Of a stretch of DNA of 64,000 nt, positions 34,818 to 45,739 are shown one piece after another. Source of the stretch: Leptodontidium sp. MPI-SDFR-AT-0119 (taxonomy: Eukaryota > Ascomycota > Leotiomycetes > Helotiales > Leptodontidiaceae). How positions within the stretch are numbered: position 1 is the stretch's first letter; every line of letters begins with the position of its first letter. The stretch spans positions 157,238-221,237 of the forward strand of contig JAHLEZ010000049.1 in assembly GCA_020726505.1 (NCBI GenBank), in the 5' to 3' direction. Made by a program: the position numbers and the translations under genes. The notes below the pieces were generated by a model. The model was given only the letters and a program-made list of their open reading frames with translations. It did not search any database and was not told the origin of the DNA.

Positions 34818-36731
34818 CTATTTAATGACAAACTGTCTTTCCTTTGCTTTTCCGATCGCCTCACCGTCCATGTACCCATCAACATAGCATTCGCCAACAA
34901 ATTCGAAGACCTCATTTTCCAGCTCGCGGAGTACCACAGGAACGCTACAACCAAATAAAACACATATCACATCGGCTTTCTGGGCTCTCCATGGCACAGT
35001 TGCCAGCCTTCCATTCTTACAGAGCACCAACTTGCGCTGCATTCTAACCATCGTGTCATAGAACCTCGCTAAGAAGCCTCTACGATCCTTCAAATCAGGA
35101 AGTCTACCTTCCTCAATTTCCTTACTATCGACAATTGCGTCAAGGAGTTTCCGTAGCCTCACTACCCCGAAGAGGAAATCAGAGTTCACTTCTAGCCAGT
35201 CTGCGAACCATGGCGGCACCTTGAGTTTATCTTTCATTGCCTCTGAGACGATTATGCGAAATTGTTCCAGATATCGCTGTATAGGAGCTAGGTGGTTCAA
35301 GTAGTGATCGCCGCGGTTAAGAACTAAACATCGTAGTATGGATTCCACCAATTGGGATGCGTCCATAGGGAGTTCCTGATAAGCTGTGAGTGGAAGAGAG
35401 TTCAGCTCTTCTTTCTCTCCATCGTGAAACAGCGTTTGAGGAAACTTTGTGAGCCCCTCAATGCTAGTTACGGAGAGCCCTGTACAAGTCATCTTCAGAT
35501 GGTCGGGGGAATATGCAATCTCTGGGCTGATATCAAGTGAAGCGGAATAGCACGCTGAAAAGCCGGAATAGTTGCAAGGCCTCAAGTTCCCGATATACTC
35601 CTTTGCTCCTTGACTAACCATCAGAGGAACGACAAGAGGCGTAAGTTTTATTCGCCAGTCTGGCACCCAGGATGGAAGTGTGCTAGTGCCATCTATAGAG
35701 GCTCTAAATATAGTTGCGAAACAAATTATATCCAGACTGTTGTATTCCTTAATGAAAGCTCGTACAAGGTCTGTATATAAAGTTTCTACGCGTATAACAT
35801 AGCTGGGCCTGCCACACAGAAGAAAGTCGCGGACGAGGCCAGACACAGAGAATAATCGATCTCTTGGGTCGGTGGCATCATGATCGGCGAGGTAGGCAAT
35901 TGTCGCGATCAGGGATTGCCTTGGGTGGTTACAGCTACCCACACCGGGGCTGCAATCACGAAGTTCAAGGAGACGTATCCGGCTCCATTGACTGCCAAAG
36001 TCTAGCAATCCAGTAGTAGCATGGCATTTGTAGATTCCTCGAATGGCCCAGTAAAGTTCCTGCTGATCGATATGCGCCTGTCCGCAGAAGAATGTTTGGT
36101 TGCGAGAAACAATTTGTTCCTGGACCGTCCAGACTCGATTCCACCAAGGCCTTCGGAACAGGGACTGGACCGCATTCCATTGGACCTGGTATTTCCCTGA
36201 CCGATCCGCTATTTCTGCGGCTTTTAAGCGATCCGACTGCCGTTGCGACCAGAAGCCGATCGTGCAGAGAAAGAGCAAGAAATTAATGGCATCGTCGCTG
36301 TCATAGCTTGCTTCACCCAGCCAAACTACCGTTTTTTTCGGCTTTTCGGAAGATATTTTCTAAAGAAGGCAATTGAGATGCTTTTTCTTCGCCGTCGCGC
36401 TGATTGATGCAAATGGAATCAATCCACCACCATGTGTCTTTGAAACAACTGCTGCAGGCGAAAGCCTGCAGAAGGAATGGTCGCAAAGAACTTAAAAGGG
36501 GAAGGCGCTTTCCGTTAACTCTGATCGTGGAATTGTAAGTTGGCTCCCCCCAGGTATAAGACAAAGCGTTGAACGAAGGTAGTGAGGAGCAGCGAGTGAA
36601 GATTTTCAGCTCTCCGGCTAATATGCCATCTTCCATTGGTGTCCACGGAGGAGTCTGATTTGGTTTGCGCTTATGGGCGAATAATTGTAGTCATCCATTG
36701 GAGCGGTATCGATTGTATCAAAGATCACCAT
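34818..36731 (-). pseudogene. HET-domain protein, two frameshifts
   Basis: Heterokaryon-incompatibility (HET) family, about 620 aa. All three HET signature blocks are present in order: ALSYTWGEP, WWIDSICINQRD and RPWWNRVWTVQEQ. The C-terminal half ends with the usual GECYVDGYMDGEA before the stop at 34818. Two frameshifts break it. One is a T run at 36332-36338 (seven; six would restore the frame across KAEK...WLGEASYD). The other is just after NQIRLL at about 36640. The start is probably the ATG at 36698 (MDDYNYSP) or 36731. No RIP-type stops are present, unlike the neighbouring 2EXR relic. HET proteins trigger cell death on non-self contact (family knowledge). If the indels are assembly errors the gene is intact. 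Confidence 0.85.
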
Positions 36732-36844
36732 GGGATCGATATCAGCCGCGCGGCGTTCTGGGAGGTGTAGTAAGTGGGTCAGGCCGAGTTTGAAAACCCA
36801 TGGCCCAACGCACGGGTTTATGTAATCTAAAATCACCGGTCACC

Positions 36845-37743
36845 ATATAGTGTTGGGGGTACTATGGTGCTACCCCGCACCTCCCTATGAAAAGTTCGAG
36901 AACCCCAGACACGTGACATTCTTCGCCACGCACATGACCAGCCTAAAAGTAGTGGCTGGGCTCGACTCGGTACGGCCATTTGCGTGATTCATTTTCTTCG
37001 AGCTGTTGCTTCCCTTTCGTTTGGGTTTACGAGCGTTCTCTCTCCCGTTTATTTGGGTCCCGGTAAATAGTGCTATTAGACCTGTATATTGTACTATTAG
37101 TATTTACGTACCTGTTTCCACTACACAGACTTGCCTGTTGCAATAAAGTAGCTAGTTAGTATTTAAACTAAAGTACCGGACATGTTAACATTACTATTAT
37201 TATTCTGCGGATTTCAAGGGAACTAGCCTAAGTAGGGCTGTAAAGGGTCGAGATATACCTTCTTGCTATTAGATTTAGACAAAATAGTTAAAAAGTAGTC
37301 TGCCAGAATTCTACATAATATATTTAATAACTATGACTATAACTTGGCTAGGAGCAGGCTTCAGGACTAGATAATATAAAAGTTATGTAATACTCTTTTA
37401 TCTTCACTCTAGACTAAAAGTATATTCCTCTACTATCACTTGGTGGCTAGGCTAATTACTTGTATTCTTCCAGATACCGACTTCGGTTGACCAACGATGT
37501 GCTTAAGAGTGTGTAATACTACGACAAGACATCCGTAAATAAGGTGCTTCTACATAAGTAAACACGCCACTGTGAGTATACTCCAAAATCAAGAACGCCT
37601 TAATTAGTCATTTCCCTCGAGGCCCGATTGCCAGCCCTATTTTCTCCGACCCCGTTCTATCCGTCCCCTAAACAAAATCCCTATCCCCTATCAACCGACA
37701 CCTATCCTGCATAGGCCAGACAACTCTAAAAGAATAACCCCCT
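36845..37743. other. Intergenic stretch
   Basis: Upstream region of the HET gene. No gene or repeat is recognised. 37080-37500 is more AT-rich. Confidence 0.5.
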
Positions 37744-38594
37744 TCAATCGTAGTCCGAATCGTTCTTCCAGTAGGAATCACGTCTCCTACGGTAATATTC
37801 TTCCGTCCACCAGTCGGCCTCCTACTCCTGCTCTCTCTGCCACTCGCGGCGGTGCCATTCCTCGTCATATGCTTCGCAATCCTCTTTATTATCGAATTCG
37901 ACCCGGTCATCAATGCTGATCTAAACCTTCTTCGGGAGTTTTGTGACCTCGACTGTCTATCCACAGTCGCGTATCTTCTTCATCCGATCATCGCTTAGAT
38001 CCTCATCACTATATATCTAGAAGTTGACAACGATCTCTTTCAGCGACGGAATAGCCTTCAAGCGCGTTTCGAGCAAATTCAGCGTCTCTGCTACTATAGG
38101 CGAATCGTCGAACACGTAGTTCGCGCGATCTAGTGGAACGATAGCTCAAGAGTAGTAATGCTTATACACGTATCTCGGATGAGTTCTAGATTTTTGATAT
38201 GCGCTTCGTGAAACATAGCTCTATCCTATTGGGAATCGTAGAAGGCAGGAAAGGCAGGGATGGTAATACAGATATAGCGAATAAGGCTTGCTTAGGATCC
38301 GATTTGGCAAAGGAATGGGGCGATGTGAGCACTGTCTGTGGCGGACGATTTCGAGGTAAAAACGTCAGGAAATCGAAAGCGGTTGTTAAAATAGAGAAGT
38401 GAGCTTGCTTCGCTGTGCGCCTGCTTGTTGACCTGAAGGAGTACTAGACAGAGACCGTTTCTGATGGATCGGAACAGGGGAGGCGGCGGAGGGCCGTAGG
38501 CTGCTTCGAAGACGATGGGCTCTAGGAGAACGAGGAGTTCTGAATAGAGCTGGACCCGAATCTCCTTAGGGAGACCAAAAAAATTCATTGTCAT
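37744..38594 (-). pseudogene. RIP-damaged 2EXR/F-box-like gene
   Basis: It starts at the ATG at 38594 (MTMNFFGLPKEIRVQLYSE), the opening of the fungal 2EXR-type family. The first 100 codons are open to a stop at 38292. Further conserved coding sequence follows on the same strand to a natural end at 37744 (WKNDSDYD then TGA), including DRANYVFDDSPIVAE, LKAIPSLKEIVVNF and WTEEYYRRRD. Breaks in this part are TAG at positions where Gln or Trp is expected (for example CGxTVEVTKLPKKVxISIDD), plus frame changes. It is therefore a RIP-type pseudogene although it sits in gene-like DNA. The family is often multi-copy, which would expose it to RIP. Its biochemical role is unknown. Confidence 0.7.
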
Positions 38595-38852
38595 AGTAAC
38601 GGGGTGGTATAATCGTCGGTCTTTGCTTCGCGTCTCACCGTCGCTCCGCTCCTCAGTTGAGGCTGGTGATGCGTGTGGTCGGGACTGCCAAGCCTTGCCG
38701 GAAATTCCCGTCTTCCCGACATACTCCGAGTTGCACTGTCTTCTCGAACTTTTGGCGATATTCGAATCGCTGCCAAGCTCCATGAGTCTTACTTAGCGCA
38801 CGAAATCAACCTCTTCTTTACTTTCACACTGCTCTGCGTCCTGCCCAGAACG

Positions 38853-39077
38853 ATGAGCCTCTACGATTTTCATCCCTGGTTTCCAAAGGGAATCCGCTCC
38901 TTTATCGCCGCCGGCAAGAATCACTACGTTGCCACTATCGACGAGACGACCTTACTCAAGTTTACTGCTATCGACGGCAACAGCAGTCAGCTCGAGACCG
39001 GGAATGCAATCGGAGACATCAAGCTCGAGTCGGTCACCAATCACTTACACGACCTGACCAAATCCTTACCAAACTGA
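38853..39077 (+). pseudogene. Kinase-like N-terminal fragment
   Basis: 75 codons from ATG to stop: MSLYDFHPWFPKGIRSF, then IAAGKNHYVATIDETTLLKF. This resembles the start of fungal protein-kinase-like proteins in which YVATID..TVLKY precedes the ATP-binding Lys. After about residue 45 the similarity stops and no catalytic loop follows, so it is a truncated fragment at best. It ends 45 bp before the BTB start. Alternative: an unrelated small protein. Confidence 0.3.
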
Positions 39078-39121
39078 TCGAACCGTCAGTCAGTGCGCAT
39101 TGCGCTGCTTTACCACCCTCT

Positions 39122-39880
39122 ATGACGCTGCGAACCGTGCCCTGGGTTAATTCCAAGTCTGGAGTCACATTTGCCAGGTGAGGCATCGACCCTGTCTCGA
39201 TTGAGGCTACTGATCGTACCTTAGTTTATTCAACAATACGCGATACTTTGACGTGACTGTTTATCTCGGAGAACCAAAGGTCCCTTTCGCAGAACATTTA
39301 GTGGTTTTGGGAACTCGTTGCCCCTATTTCGACGAAATGTTCCGCAGTGGGTTTAAGGAAAGCATAACGAAGGAGATTAGCTTTGAGAAGGACAGCCCGC
39401 ATGCAGTTTGGCGGGCACTTTGCTATATCTACACAGGGGACTATTCAGATGAACCTTCTAATACTTTGACTTCCGAGAGTTTGTTGTTCTCCCTCCTTGA
39501 CAAATAAAAGACTAACACAAGCAGGTGATGATTTGGAATTGTTCAAACACCTGCGAGTATTTGCTCTCGCCGACATGTTGCGAATAGATGAGTTGAAGCT
39601 TATTGCATGCAAAAGTTTGAATGTCAACTCGAACAGCATTGGATCAGTGATACGCTTCCTGGCTGTGTTCGCGAAGTGTACTCGACAACGAACGATGTCG
39701 ACTCAAACAGCATAAGGATTGCTGTAGTGAATGCAGTGGCTTCACATAAGGGGGATCTTGTTCAGAAGGGGCCATTTCAAGACCTTATTCGAGAGGTGGG
39801 GCGACTTTGCAGTCGATCTTGTTATTAAAGATAACAGGGAACAGCTCTGGATGGGTGTAAGCATCCAGGAAAGGGCTTGA
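39122..39880 (+). pseudogene. BTB/POZ-domain protein, two introns, two frameshifts
   Basis: Exon 1 is 39122-39177 (MTLRTVPWVNSK...). Intron 39178-39224 (GTGAGG...CTTAG, 47 nt) joins to exon 2, giving FASLFNNTRYFDVTVYLGE, the usual BTB opening; CPYFDEMFRSGFKES and CYIYTGDYSDE follow. Intron 2 is 39479-39524 (GTTTGT...CTAAC...GCAG, 46 nt) and leads into ELFKHLRVFALADML. Two indels break exon 3: one base missing near 39608 (frame resumes as QKFECQLEQHWISDTL) and one extra G in GGGG near 39798 (frame resumes as DFAVDLVIKDNREQLW). The end is at 39880 (QERA, TGA). BTB domains mediate dimerisation and Cul3 binding (family knowledge). Without the indels it would make about 218 aa. Confidence 0.8.
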
Positions 39881-39977
39881 GGACACGAAAGAGGACAATC
39901 TCTTCACCAAATCGAGGGACTTCTGTTATTCGGATTTGATAGTATGATTCTTTGTTCCTCCCATGTGTGCAATCCAG

Positions 39978-40036
39978 GTAGCAACGCGGGTCGAGTGTGC
40001 AGCGCTGGTGGAGTGTGCAACGCAGGTGGAGTGTGC
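39978..40036. repeat. 18-bp minisatellite, three units
   Basis: Three consecutive 18-bp units, GCAACGCGGGTCGAGTGT, GCAGCGCTGGTGGAGTGT and GCAACGCAGGTGGAGTGT, just downstream of the BTB gene. Confidence 0.85.
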
Positions 40037-40075
40037 AATGAGGTACAGTTTGGCGTCCCTTCGGGTGTCAAGGCC

Positions 40076-41190
40076 TCATCGAAGAGTCACATGAAAGTCT
40101 AATAAGTTGGAAACTTTCCCGCGTCGTGCATTTGCCACGACGGAGAACTTCCGTGGGTAGATAGGTAACAACTTTGGTTTCCTACTTGTCCCTCGGTACC
40201 TGCTGAGTCGTTCTTTTTGTTGGCCAGTCCCGATACGGGAGCAGGTACGGCCGAGGGAAGCGGCGTTCAAAGCGAGGAGGATATTTTGGGGCGGGGGGTC
40301 AAATAAATAGGTAAAAAAAGAAACGGGAAAATGAAATATTAACAGCGGAAGGAGAAGAGAGGTGAAAGGTGCAGCGTGGTATAACAAACACACATTTACC
40401 CTAACGCTTTACGGGCCTGCCTAGAAGAAAAGTCACGTTCGAAACGGTAATATATTATACCTAATCTATCTTACCAGGTGGTGTGCCAACTTATTCACAC
40501 GTAATTTGAGCCTCAATGCCTCCATGTCTCCTTGAGCTCTTGCCCTGTTCTCGTCCGCACCGCTTCGATCTTGGTTTCAAAAGATAAAGCGAACCCTTAC
40601 CCTCGACTGTACCTTTTCGATAAGGACCTAGGCTCGGTGTATGTTAGCACTACGAAATGTTGCTTTTCCTCTTACTTACCTTGACAAGCTCTTCCTATTT
40701 ATCTAGCACATCTCCCCTATCCTATTGTACGGGCTCGGAGCGGGTGAATTTGCAACTGAAGCGGGCCTTCTGCCCTTCTGTCCAAGCCCCCGAGCTTAAA
40801 CAATTGCCTAGAGTCCGTCCGGCTATGTCGATAGCAGAGGAGAGCAGGATCATCTGTGTACGTTCCAGCCAGACAGTATCTCTAAGGCAAGGAGTGAGGC
40901 TTGCACCACTCCCTGCAACATACGGATCATCTGGAGGTGAGCTGCTTTGAAAATCTGGTAATTTATCTTAGCCTTGAGAGTAATAGACCCTACTGACCAC
41001 CACGCACATCCTTATGGACGATACAAATATTCGCGACTCGCGTTCTCCCACCCCGAAACATCTCAATACCCCACCCAACGTGAACCCTCTTGGTTACCCC
41101 GATGTAGCCTCGGAAGGAGGGTCTTTATCGCTGTCCTCTCCGCTTGTAGACGTCGCTGAGGTCTTTAGGCGTTTCGATGCCGGAGGGGAA
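40076..41190. other. Intergenic stretch between BTB and HeLo genes
   Basis: Several short frames exist but none shows a family motif. The frame at 40657-40950 begins MLLFLLLTLTSSSYLSS, which looks like a signal peptide, but the rest is low in character and I do not call it. Confidence 0.4.
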
Positions 41191-41196
41191 AGGGAT

Positions 41197-42952
41197 TCAA
41201 GGAGGTTGGATGATACTAGTTGGGTAGCAGTTGCTTGTTGTGCTGTTGTGGGCCTTGTGGCAGAAGGTATCGAGGGACCTGCGACATGGCTTGGGTGTAA
41301 AGGAGCCCAAAAACTTTCGTTGGTACGTAGGTCCAGAATATAGCAGTGTCCATATTTCCGCTTCCCCAGGTATTCTTGGCCCTGGAGCTTTCTGAAACAA
41401 TGGCAGTAGGTGTTTAGCCTCTCCTAAAATGATAGCAAAGGAGCTTGCAGCCTCTTTGACATCATATTTTTGCTCTTGCTCGACATAATGCAGACGTTGC
41501 TCTATCCAAGCACGATCCAAGTACCGAACAGCTGTGGGGGGTTGAGCATAACCGAAACCTGTATGGCGACCAGGAGACGACTCATGACGCTTAATCTCGT
41601 TAAGGATGGACCTCAAACCGTCAGTCCTGTCTATATCGTGACAGCAACTAGATGGTATGCGATCGTCCGGTCTAACGGTAATTCGTAGGAAAGATGAAGA
41701 CGCTTTCAAGGAGATTCCTAAAGCCGTATGGACTAAGGAGAGGCAAGGAGCGCAGTAGATGTATGCTGTTGCGACTGGTAGCATTTCTTCTAAGAATTCG
41801 CGCTGGTAAGGATCCAGTTGACCACTCTCCTCCCGTAAAAGCTTCGCCATCAATTCCGATTCCTCTATTAGGGCTTCGAGCTTTAACCTGATGTTGATAA
41901 ATTTTTTAACAGATTGCCAAAGGGCGCTACCACTTTCTGCATATCCTGATGCAAGATCAAAACGATATGGATTCAGACCGTAAGTATCACCAACCATACA
42001 TTTGGCCCCTAATTGTGCCATATCACATGGCTCACCTGACTCGGACGTCTGACAGCGGCCGGTGAGCACTATTTGCTTCTTGCATCCTTCCACCTCGGTC
42101 AAAAGCGAGTCTACAACATTAGCTGAGGGAGTAGTATCAAACAAGGATCAAGTGCATACCTAAAGCATGGGTTGAAAGCAATCCATCCGATTGGGAACTA
42201 GCTGCAAGGCCGGAATGATTGAGAGCTTCGGAATCTCCTATCCTTTCTTCTGCTTTTCGGTGATCAACTGTTCCCATTTCGGAAGCCACGATGACGGACT
42301 TGGCAGCGTTGGAATAGGCACGATAAGAACCCTCAGATGCTGCGTCCAGGAGCCTCAACTGCGAGAAGTCCTCGATGAGTCCGATATCCGCCACAATTCT
42401 GTTGTCTTGCGATTGTCTATCAACGGGTACAATTTCATATAAACCGTCGATCATGGTTTTGAGGTTATTGATAAGTTTCTCAAACTTTGCCTGTTCATAG
42501 ATGGCCCACTTTACCCGGGAAGCAAGCGTCGGTCTAGGATTCTCTAAAGGATGGCGAGTGCGAAACCGTGCATATGCAATTCTGAAAAGATTCATATTAT
42601 TTGAGCTAAGGAACCCGATTGCTGTGTCCGTTGGCGCGTTCGAAGTCCTCACTCCATAGGACTTTCGGAGGTCTTCGGAATTAGTCAAGAGTTTTTCAAT
42701 GCTCTCTAAGCACCTCTTGAGGAGCTCAGCCTTGGACTGATCTTCAAGCATTTGGTGATGCTGACTGTCGTCGAGAATTCCAACAGTGTTACCCCAATCC
42801 AACAGCCTAGTCTTCTCGATGTCGAGTCTGACAAGCGAAATTTTATAGTCCTCGTCCAAGTGTTGGCCTGCCTTGAAGTAGCCAAAGGCATCGACACAAG
42901 AGCTAAAGATACCAGCAACTGCCAGGACGAGCCCAAATGCTTCGACAGCCAT
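41197..42952 (-). CDS. HeLo-domain protein fused to an unrecognised C-terminal domain
   Basis: Exon 1 (42952-42160) starts MAVEAFGLVLAVAGIFSSC, the hydrophobic first helix of HeLo domains. It continues through LVRLDIEKTRLLDWGNTVGI to KFEKLINNLKTMIDGLYEIV, so residues 1 to about 215 are HeLo. An intron with donor GTATGC (42159) can end at 42111 (TAG, 49 nt) or 42123 (CAG, 37 nt); both keep the frame, giving about 568-572 aa. Residues 300-309 (AKCMVGDTYG) recall the short GDxYG-type motif that often follows HeLo-like domains and resembles amyloid signalling (HRAM-like) motifs. The rest (LNPYRFDLASGYAES, AIILGEAKHLLPLFQ, SGPTYQRKFLGSF, ending YPTSIIQPP) matches nothing I know. HeLo domains are membrane-targeting cell-death executors (family knowledge). 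No frameshift or RIP stop. The two exons could alternatively be two genes, the second starting at MAQLGAKC. Confidence 0.75.
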
Positions 42953-43274
42953 TTCGATAGACGATGCTCACGATTATGCAGGAAGTGATGAATTTGATTG
43001 TAATGGACAAAAAGATGACTGGGGTAGCCTTATAAGGTGTTAACTTGCGGAGAGGGGCAATCGACGTCAAGAAAAAGGTAAGTTTAAAAGATTGAACAAT
43101 GAAGATCAGGCTATTTCATCCTTGTTATCTTTTTGTAATTTGCGTCAACCAGCCGATGAAAGTGCCTTGCTATTATAATTCGCTACAATCAAAAGAATTG
43201 GGCTCTGCTGGGGCTGTGAAGCATGTTGCATTGATGAGCCACCGCCATGTTCCACGAAATGCAGGTTAGTGTGC

Positions 43275-43691
43275 TCATAGGCTTTGGAATCGACAGTCAA
43301 GTTTGAGTGGTCTGCATGTTGCTCCCTGGAGAAGTTGGTCTCTGCAATGCAGCGCGAAGAGCATGTCGAGATCTGGACGTACCTTTAAATATTTGATTGC
43401 GCTCTTTTCATCCTCTGGGGGAAGTAGTGAGCAGATTACTTTGACTTTACCGATCGTGGCGGTCATCAGCATTTTCCGAGCTTTTGCCTCCCACCAGCTT
43501 GAAGCGATCACCGTCCTCACGAGGAGCCGCAGAGCCCATGAAGGAAAATCTTTTGGTGGAGTCGACATGGGAGGTGGTTGTTGAATCCGCTCATCGCTTG
43601 GTTGGTCAACGTCCTCTCCAACAGATACGAGGAAGCTTGTAATCTGAGGCAGAGGGTGAAGTACTGAACACCGACACATAAGTCTTATCAT
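43275..43691 (-). CDS. Hypothetical protein (weak)
   Basis: A 138-codon ATG-started frame (MIRLMCRCSVLHPLP...) with a plausible amphipathic middle (RLLVRTVIASSWWEAKARK). Near its end AAG is followed by GTACGT, a good donor, so the real C-terminus may be spliced. No family is recognised, and an overlapping plus-strand frame (43303-43584) lowers confidence. Confidence 0.25.
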   Translation of the reverse strand: MIRLMCRCSVLHPLPQITSFLVSVGEDVDQPSDERIQQPPPMSTPPKDFPSWALRLLVRTVIASSWWEAKARKMLMTATIGKVKVICSLLPPEDEKSAIKYLKVRPDLDMLFALHCRDQLLQGATCRPLKLDCRFQSL

Positions 43692-44337
43692 CTCCCTCCT
43701 CCTTCATCGTCTCTCCTATCGCCCTCTGTGCTGGCGGCCGTCGCGGCTCACTACTGGGCATATGCACCGCCTCCTGCAAGAATGAAGGTTATTCTCAGCT
43801 GCAGGAGGAGCACAGGCTACTGATCTGGTGGACCGGCACCGTTATACTTTGTTGACTAAATCTGCCTTGGATTGGGTTCCACGATACGTCAGCCCACGGA
43901 CCTGGCTGCACAGCCACAGGCCTCAAACGCTCACTTGCAGTCCGTCATTAGTTTCACACAACAAATCAACTTGTCCGAATCTCGCTCCTTGATTCGTCCC
44001 GGACTTGTCGCAGGTGTAAACTCATCGCTTGACCTCCCCGTGGAGGAGGCTGTGCATCACATTGGCGAATCACCGGTGACCGCCACCCTACCTTGTTTGG
44101 ACTCGACGGACAAAGGAAAGGCTGGGGAGTGTGCCTTGCCGGACGGTCTTGGGCTCATCATCCTTCTGCTACCTTTTATCGACAGCTATGTTTCCTTTTC
44201 CCTTCTTTCCCCAACTTCCTAACTGCAACTCACACTGGCATTCCATGCCCAATTCTACTACGCTGTACGAACCTCCCAGTCCTTCTTGCGTCAACCAACC
44301 CCGGCCACCATCCAGCTTGCCTGACATCTGCCAATAC

Positions 44338-44556
44338 TACCAGGTACTAGTACCCCGACGTCCCCAGAACCGGGGGTCCCCAGAACCGGGAACTGGTCGT
44401 GCATAAGTAAGAGTACCTTTCGTACCAGGTGCTACTACCTCGGCGTCCCCAGAACCGGGAACTAGTCGAGCATAGGTAATACTACCAGGTACTACTACCT
44501 TGACGTCCCCAGAACCGGGAATTGATTATGCATAGGGTAATAGTACCAGGTAGTAC
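44338..44556. repeat. ~57-70-bp tandem repeat, about three units
   Basis: Repeated block TACCAGGTACTA...GTCCCCAGAACCGGGAA...GCATA. The core GTCCCCAGAACCGGG occurs four times (twice back to back in the first unit). Confidence 0.8.
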
Positions 44557-45410
44557 TAACCCGGAACCCCGCATTTCTAACCAAGGGACCAGGCAAAGCA
44601 GAAGGGACAAAGGCTCGAACTTGGAGGTCTGTAGGGGGAGCAAGTGTGTTGCGTAGATTAAGGAGGATAATACAAGACGACGAAGAAGGAGTTATTCGAG
44701 GAAGTTGGTGTTGAAGGATAATCTCGATCAGCGCCGTTGGCTGTGACGGAATTTGTGAGGTATGTCGGCGAAAAGTGAACTCGACTTGTCGCCAAACGCG
44801 TCAGAGGCGTCGAATCAACTCCGCAGATCTCCAAACTCTAGAAATGTAGTATTTAGGCATTTTCAAATCGATAAAGAATCTGCGACGCGAATCTGGAGTT
44901 GTGGTGGAGGTTGACAATTGTCTGTTGTTGTTGAGGAAGAAAAGAGACGAAGCTGCAGCGAAAGCTTGGGCGCTTCCTTGGCAGGTAGTAGATCAAGTCG
45001 AGACTGAACTGGGAGTTGGCAGAAAGCCAAGCCACCAACAAAGCTTCAAGCTGTGGGGGCGAGGCTCCCACCCATCGTGCCCATCCTGCCAAAACTGCCC
45101 CTTTGAAGTGCCACTGGACAATCCCTCACCCCACTTGTTTCTATCCTCCAGTATACTTTTTGGCCCTCCCAAAACGGCCCTGTGCTAATAATCCCCTCGA
45201 GACTGCCAAAATAAGCATTCGTGTGGCGGGGCGGGCTAGCAGGGAATATCTCTTGGCAAAATAGAAGTCTGCCCCAGCCATAAACGGTATTACGCCAATA
45301 AGCGGTTAGCAGGAAGAGGCGCATGCAGGTGGGCGACTGAGCAGGTAGGGGGATATCAGTGACGATTGGTGGCCCTCTAGTCGAGCGGAGAAGTCATCTT
45401 GATGTATTGC

Positions 45411-45739
45411 TCCACTTTAGCAGGCCATTCGAAAAACCCAAAATTCTACCCTCTAGTTTGTCGCTTAATTTATGCTTATTTTGTCATATGCTACATTCAT
45501 GGCCACTTTACAGGGTCTCAGGCATCCCCGCCGGAAATCACAAACACAACTCTCTCTTCTTTTGTTTACGGTGGTCCACTTTAGCAAGCCATCCGAAAAA
45601 ACTCAAAAATCTACCCTTAGTTTGTCGCTTGATATATGCTTCTTTTGTCATATGCTATCTATGGCCGTTTTACAGGGTCTCAGGCATCCCCACCGAAAAT
45701 CCCAATTCCAACACAACCCTCTTCCCTCTGTTTACGAAT
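45411..45739. repeat. ~165-bp tandem duplication
   Basis: 45411-45574 and 45575-45739 both begin TCCACTTTAGCARGCCAT and both contain TTTACAGGGTCTCAGGCATC. The copies differ by scattered substitutions and small indels, so the event is not very recent. Confidence 0.85.

Noticed and set aside
40657..40950. Small secreted protein with a signal-peptide-like start.
   Set aside because: Only the hydrophobic first 15 residues look meaningful; the rest has no pattern and no splice support was found.
43872..44222. Plus-strand 116-aa frame.
   Set aside because: It begins at TTG, not ATG, has no motif and overlaps other frames of equal quality.
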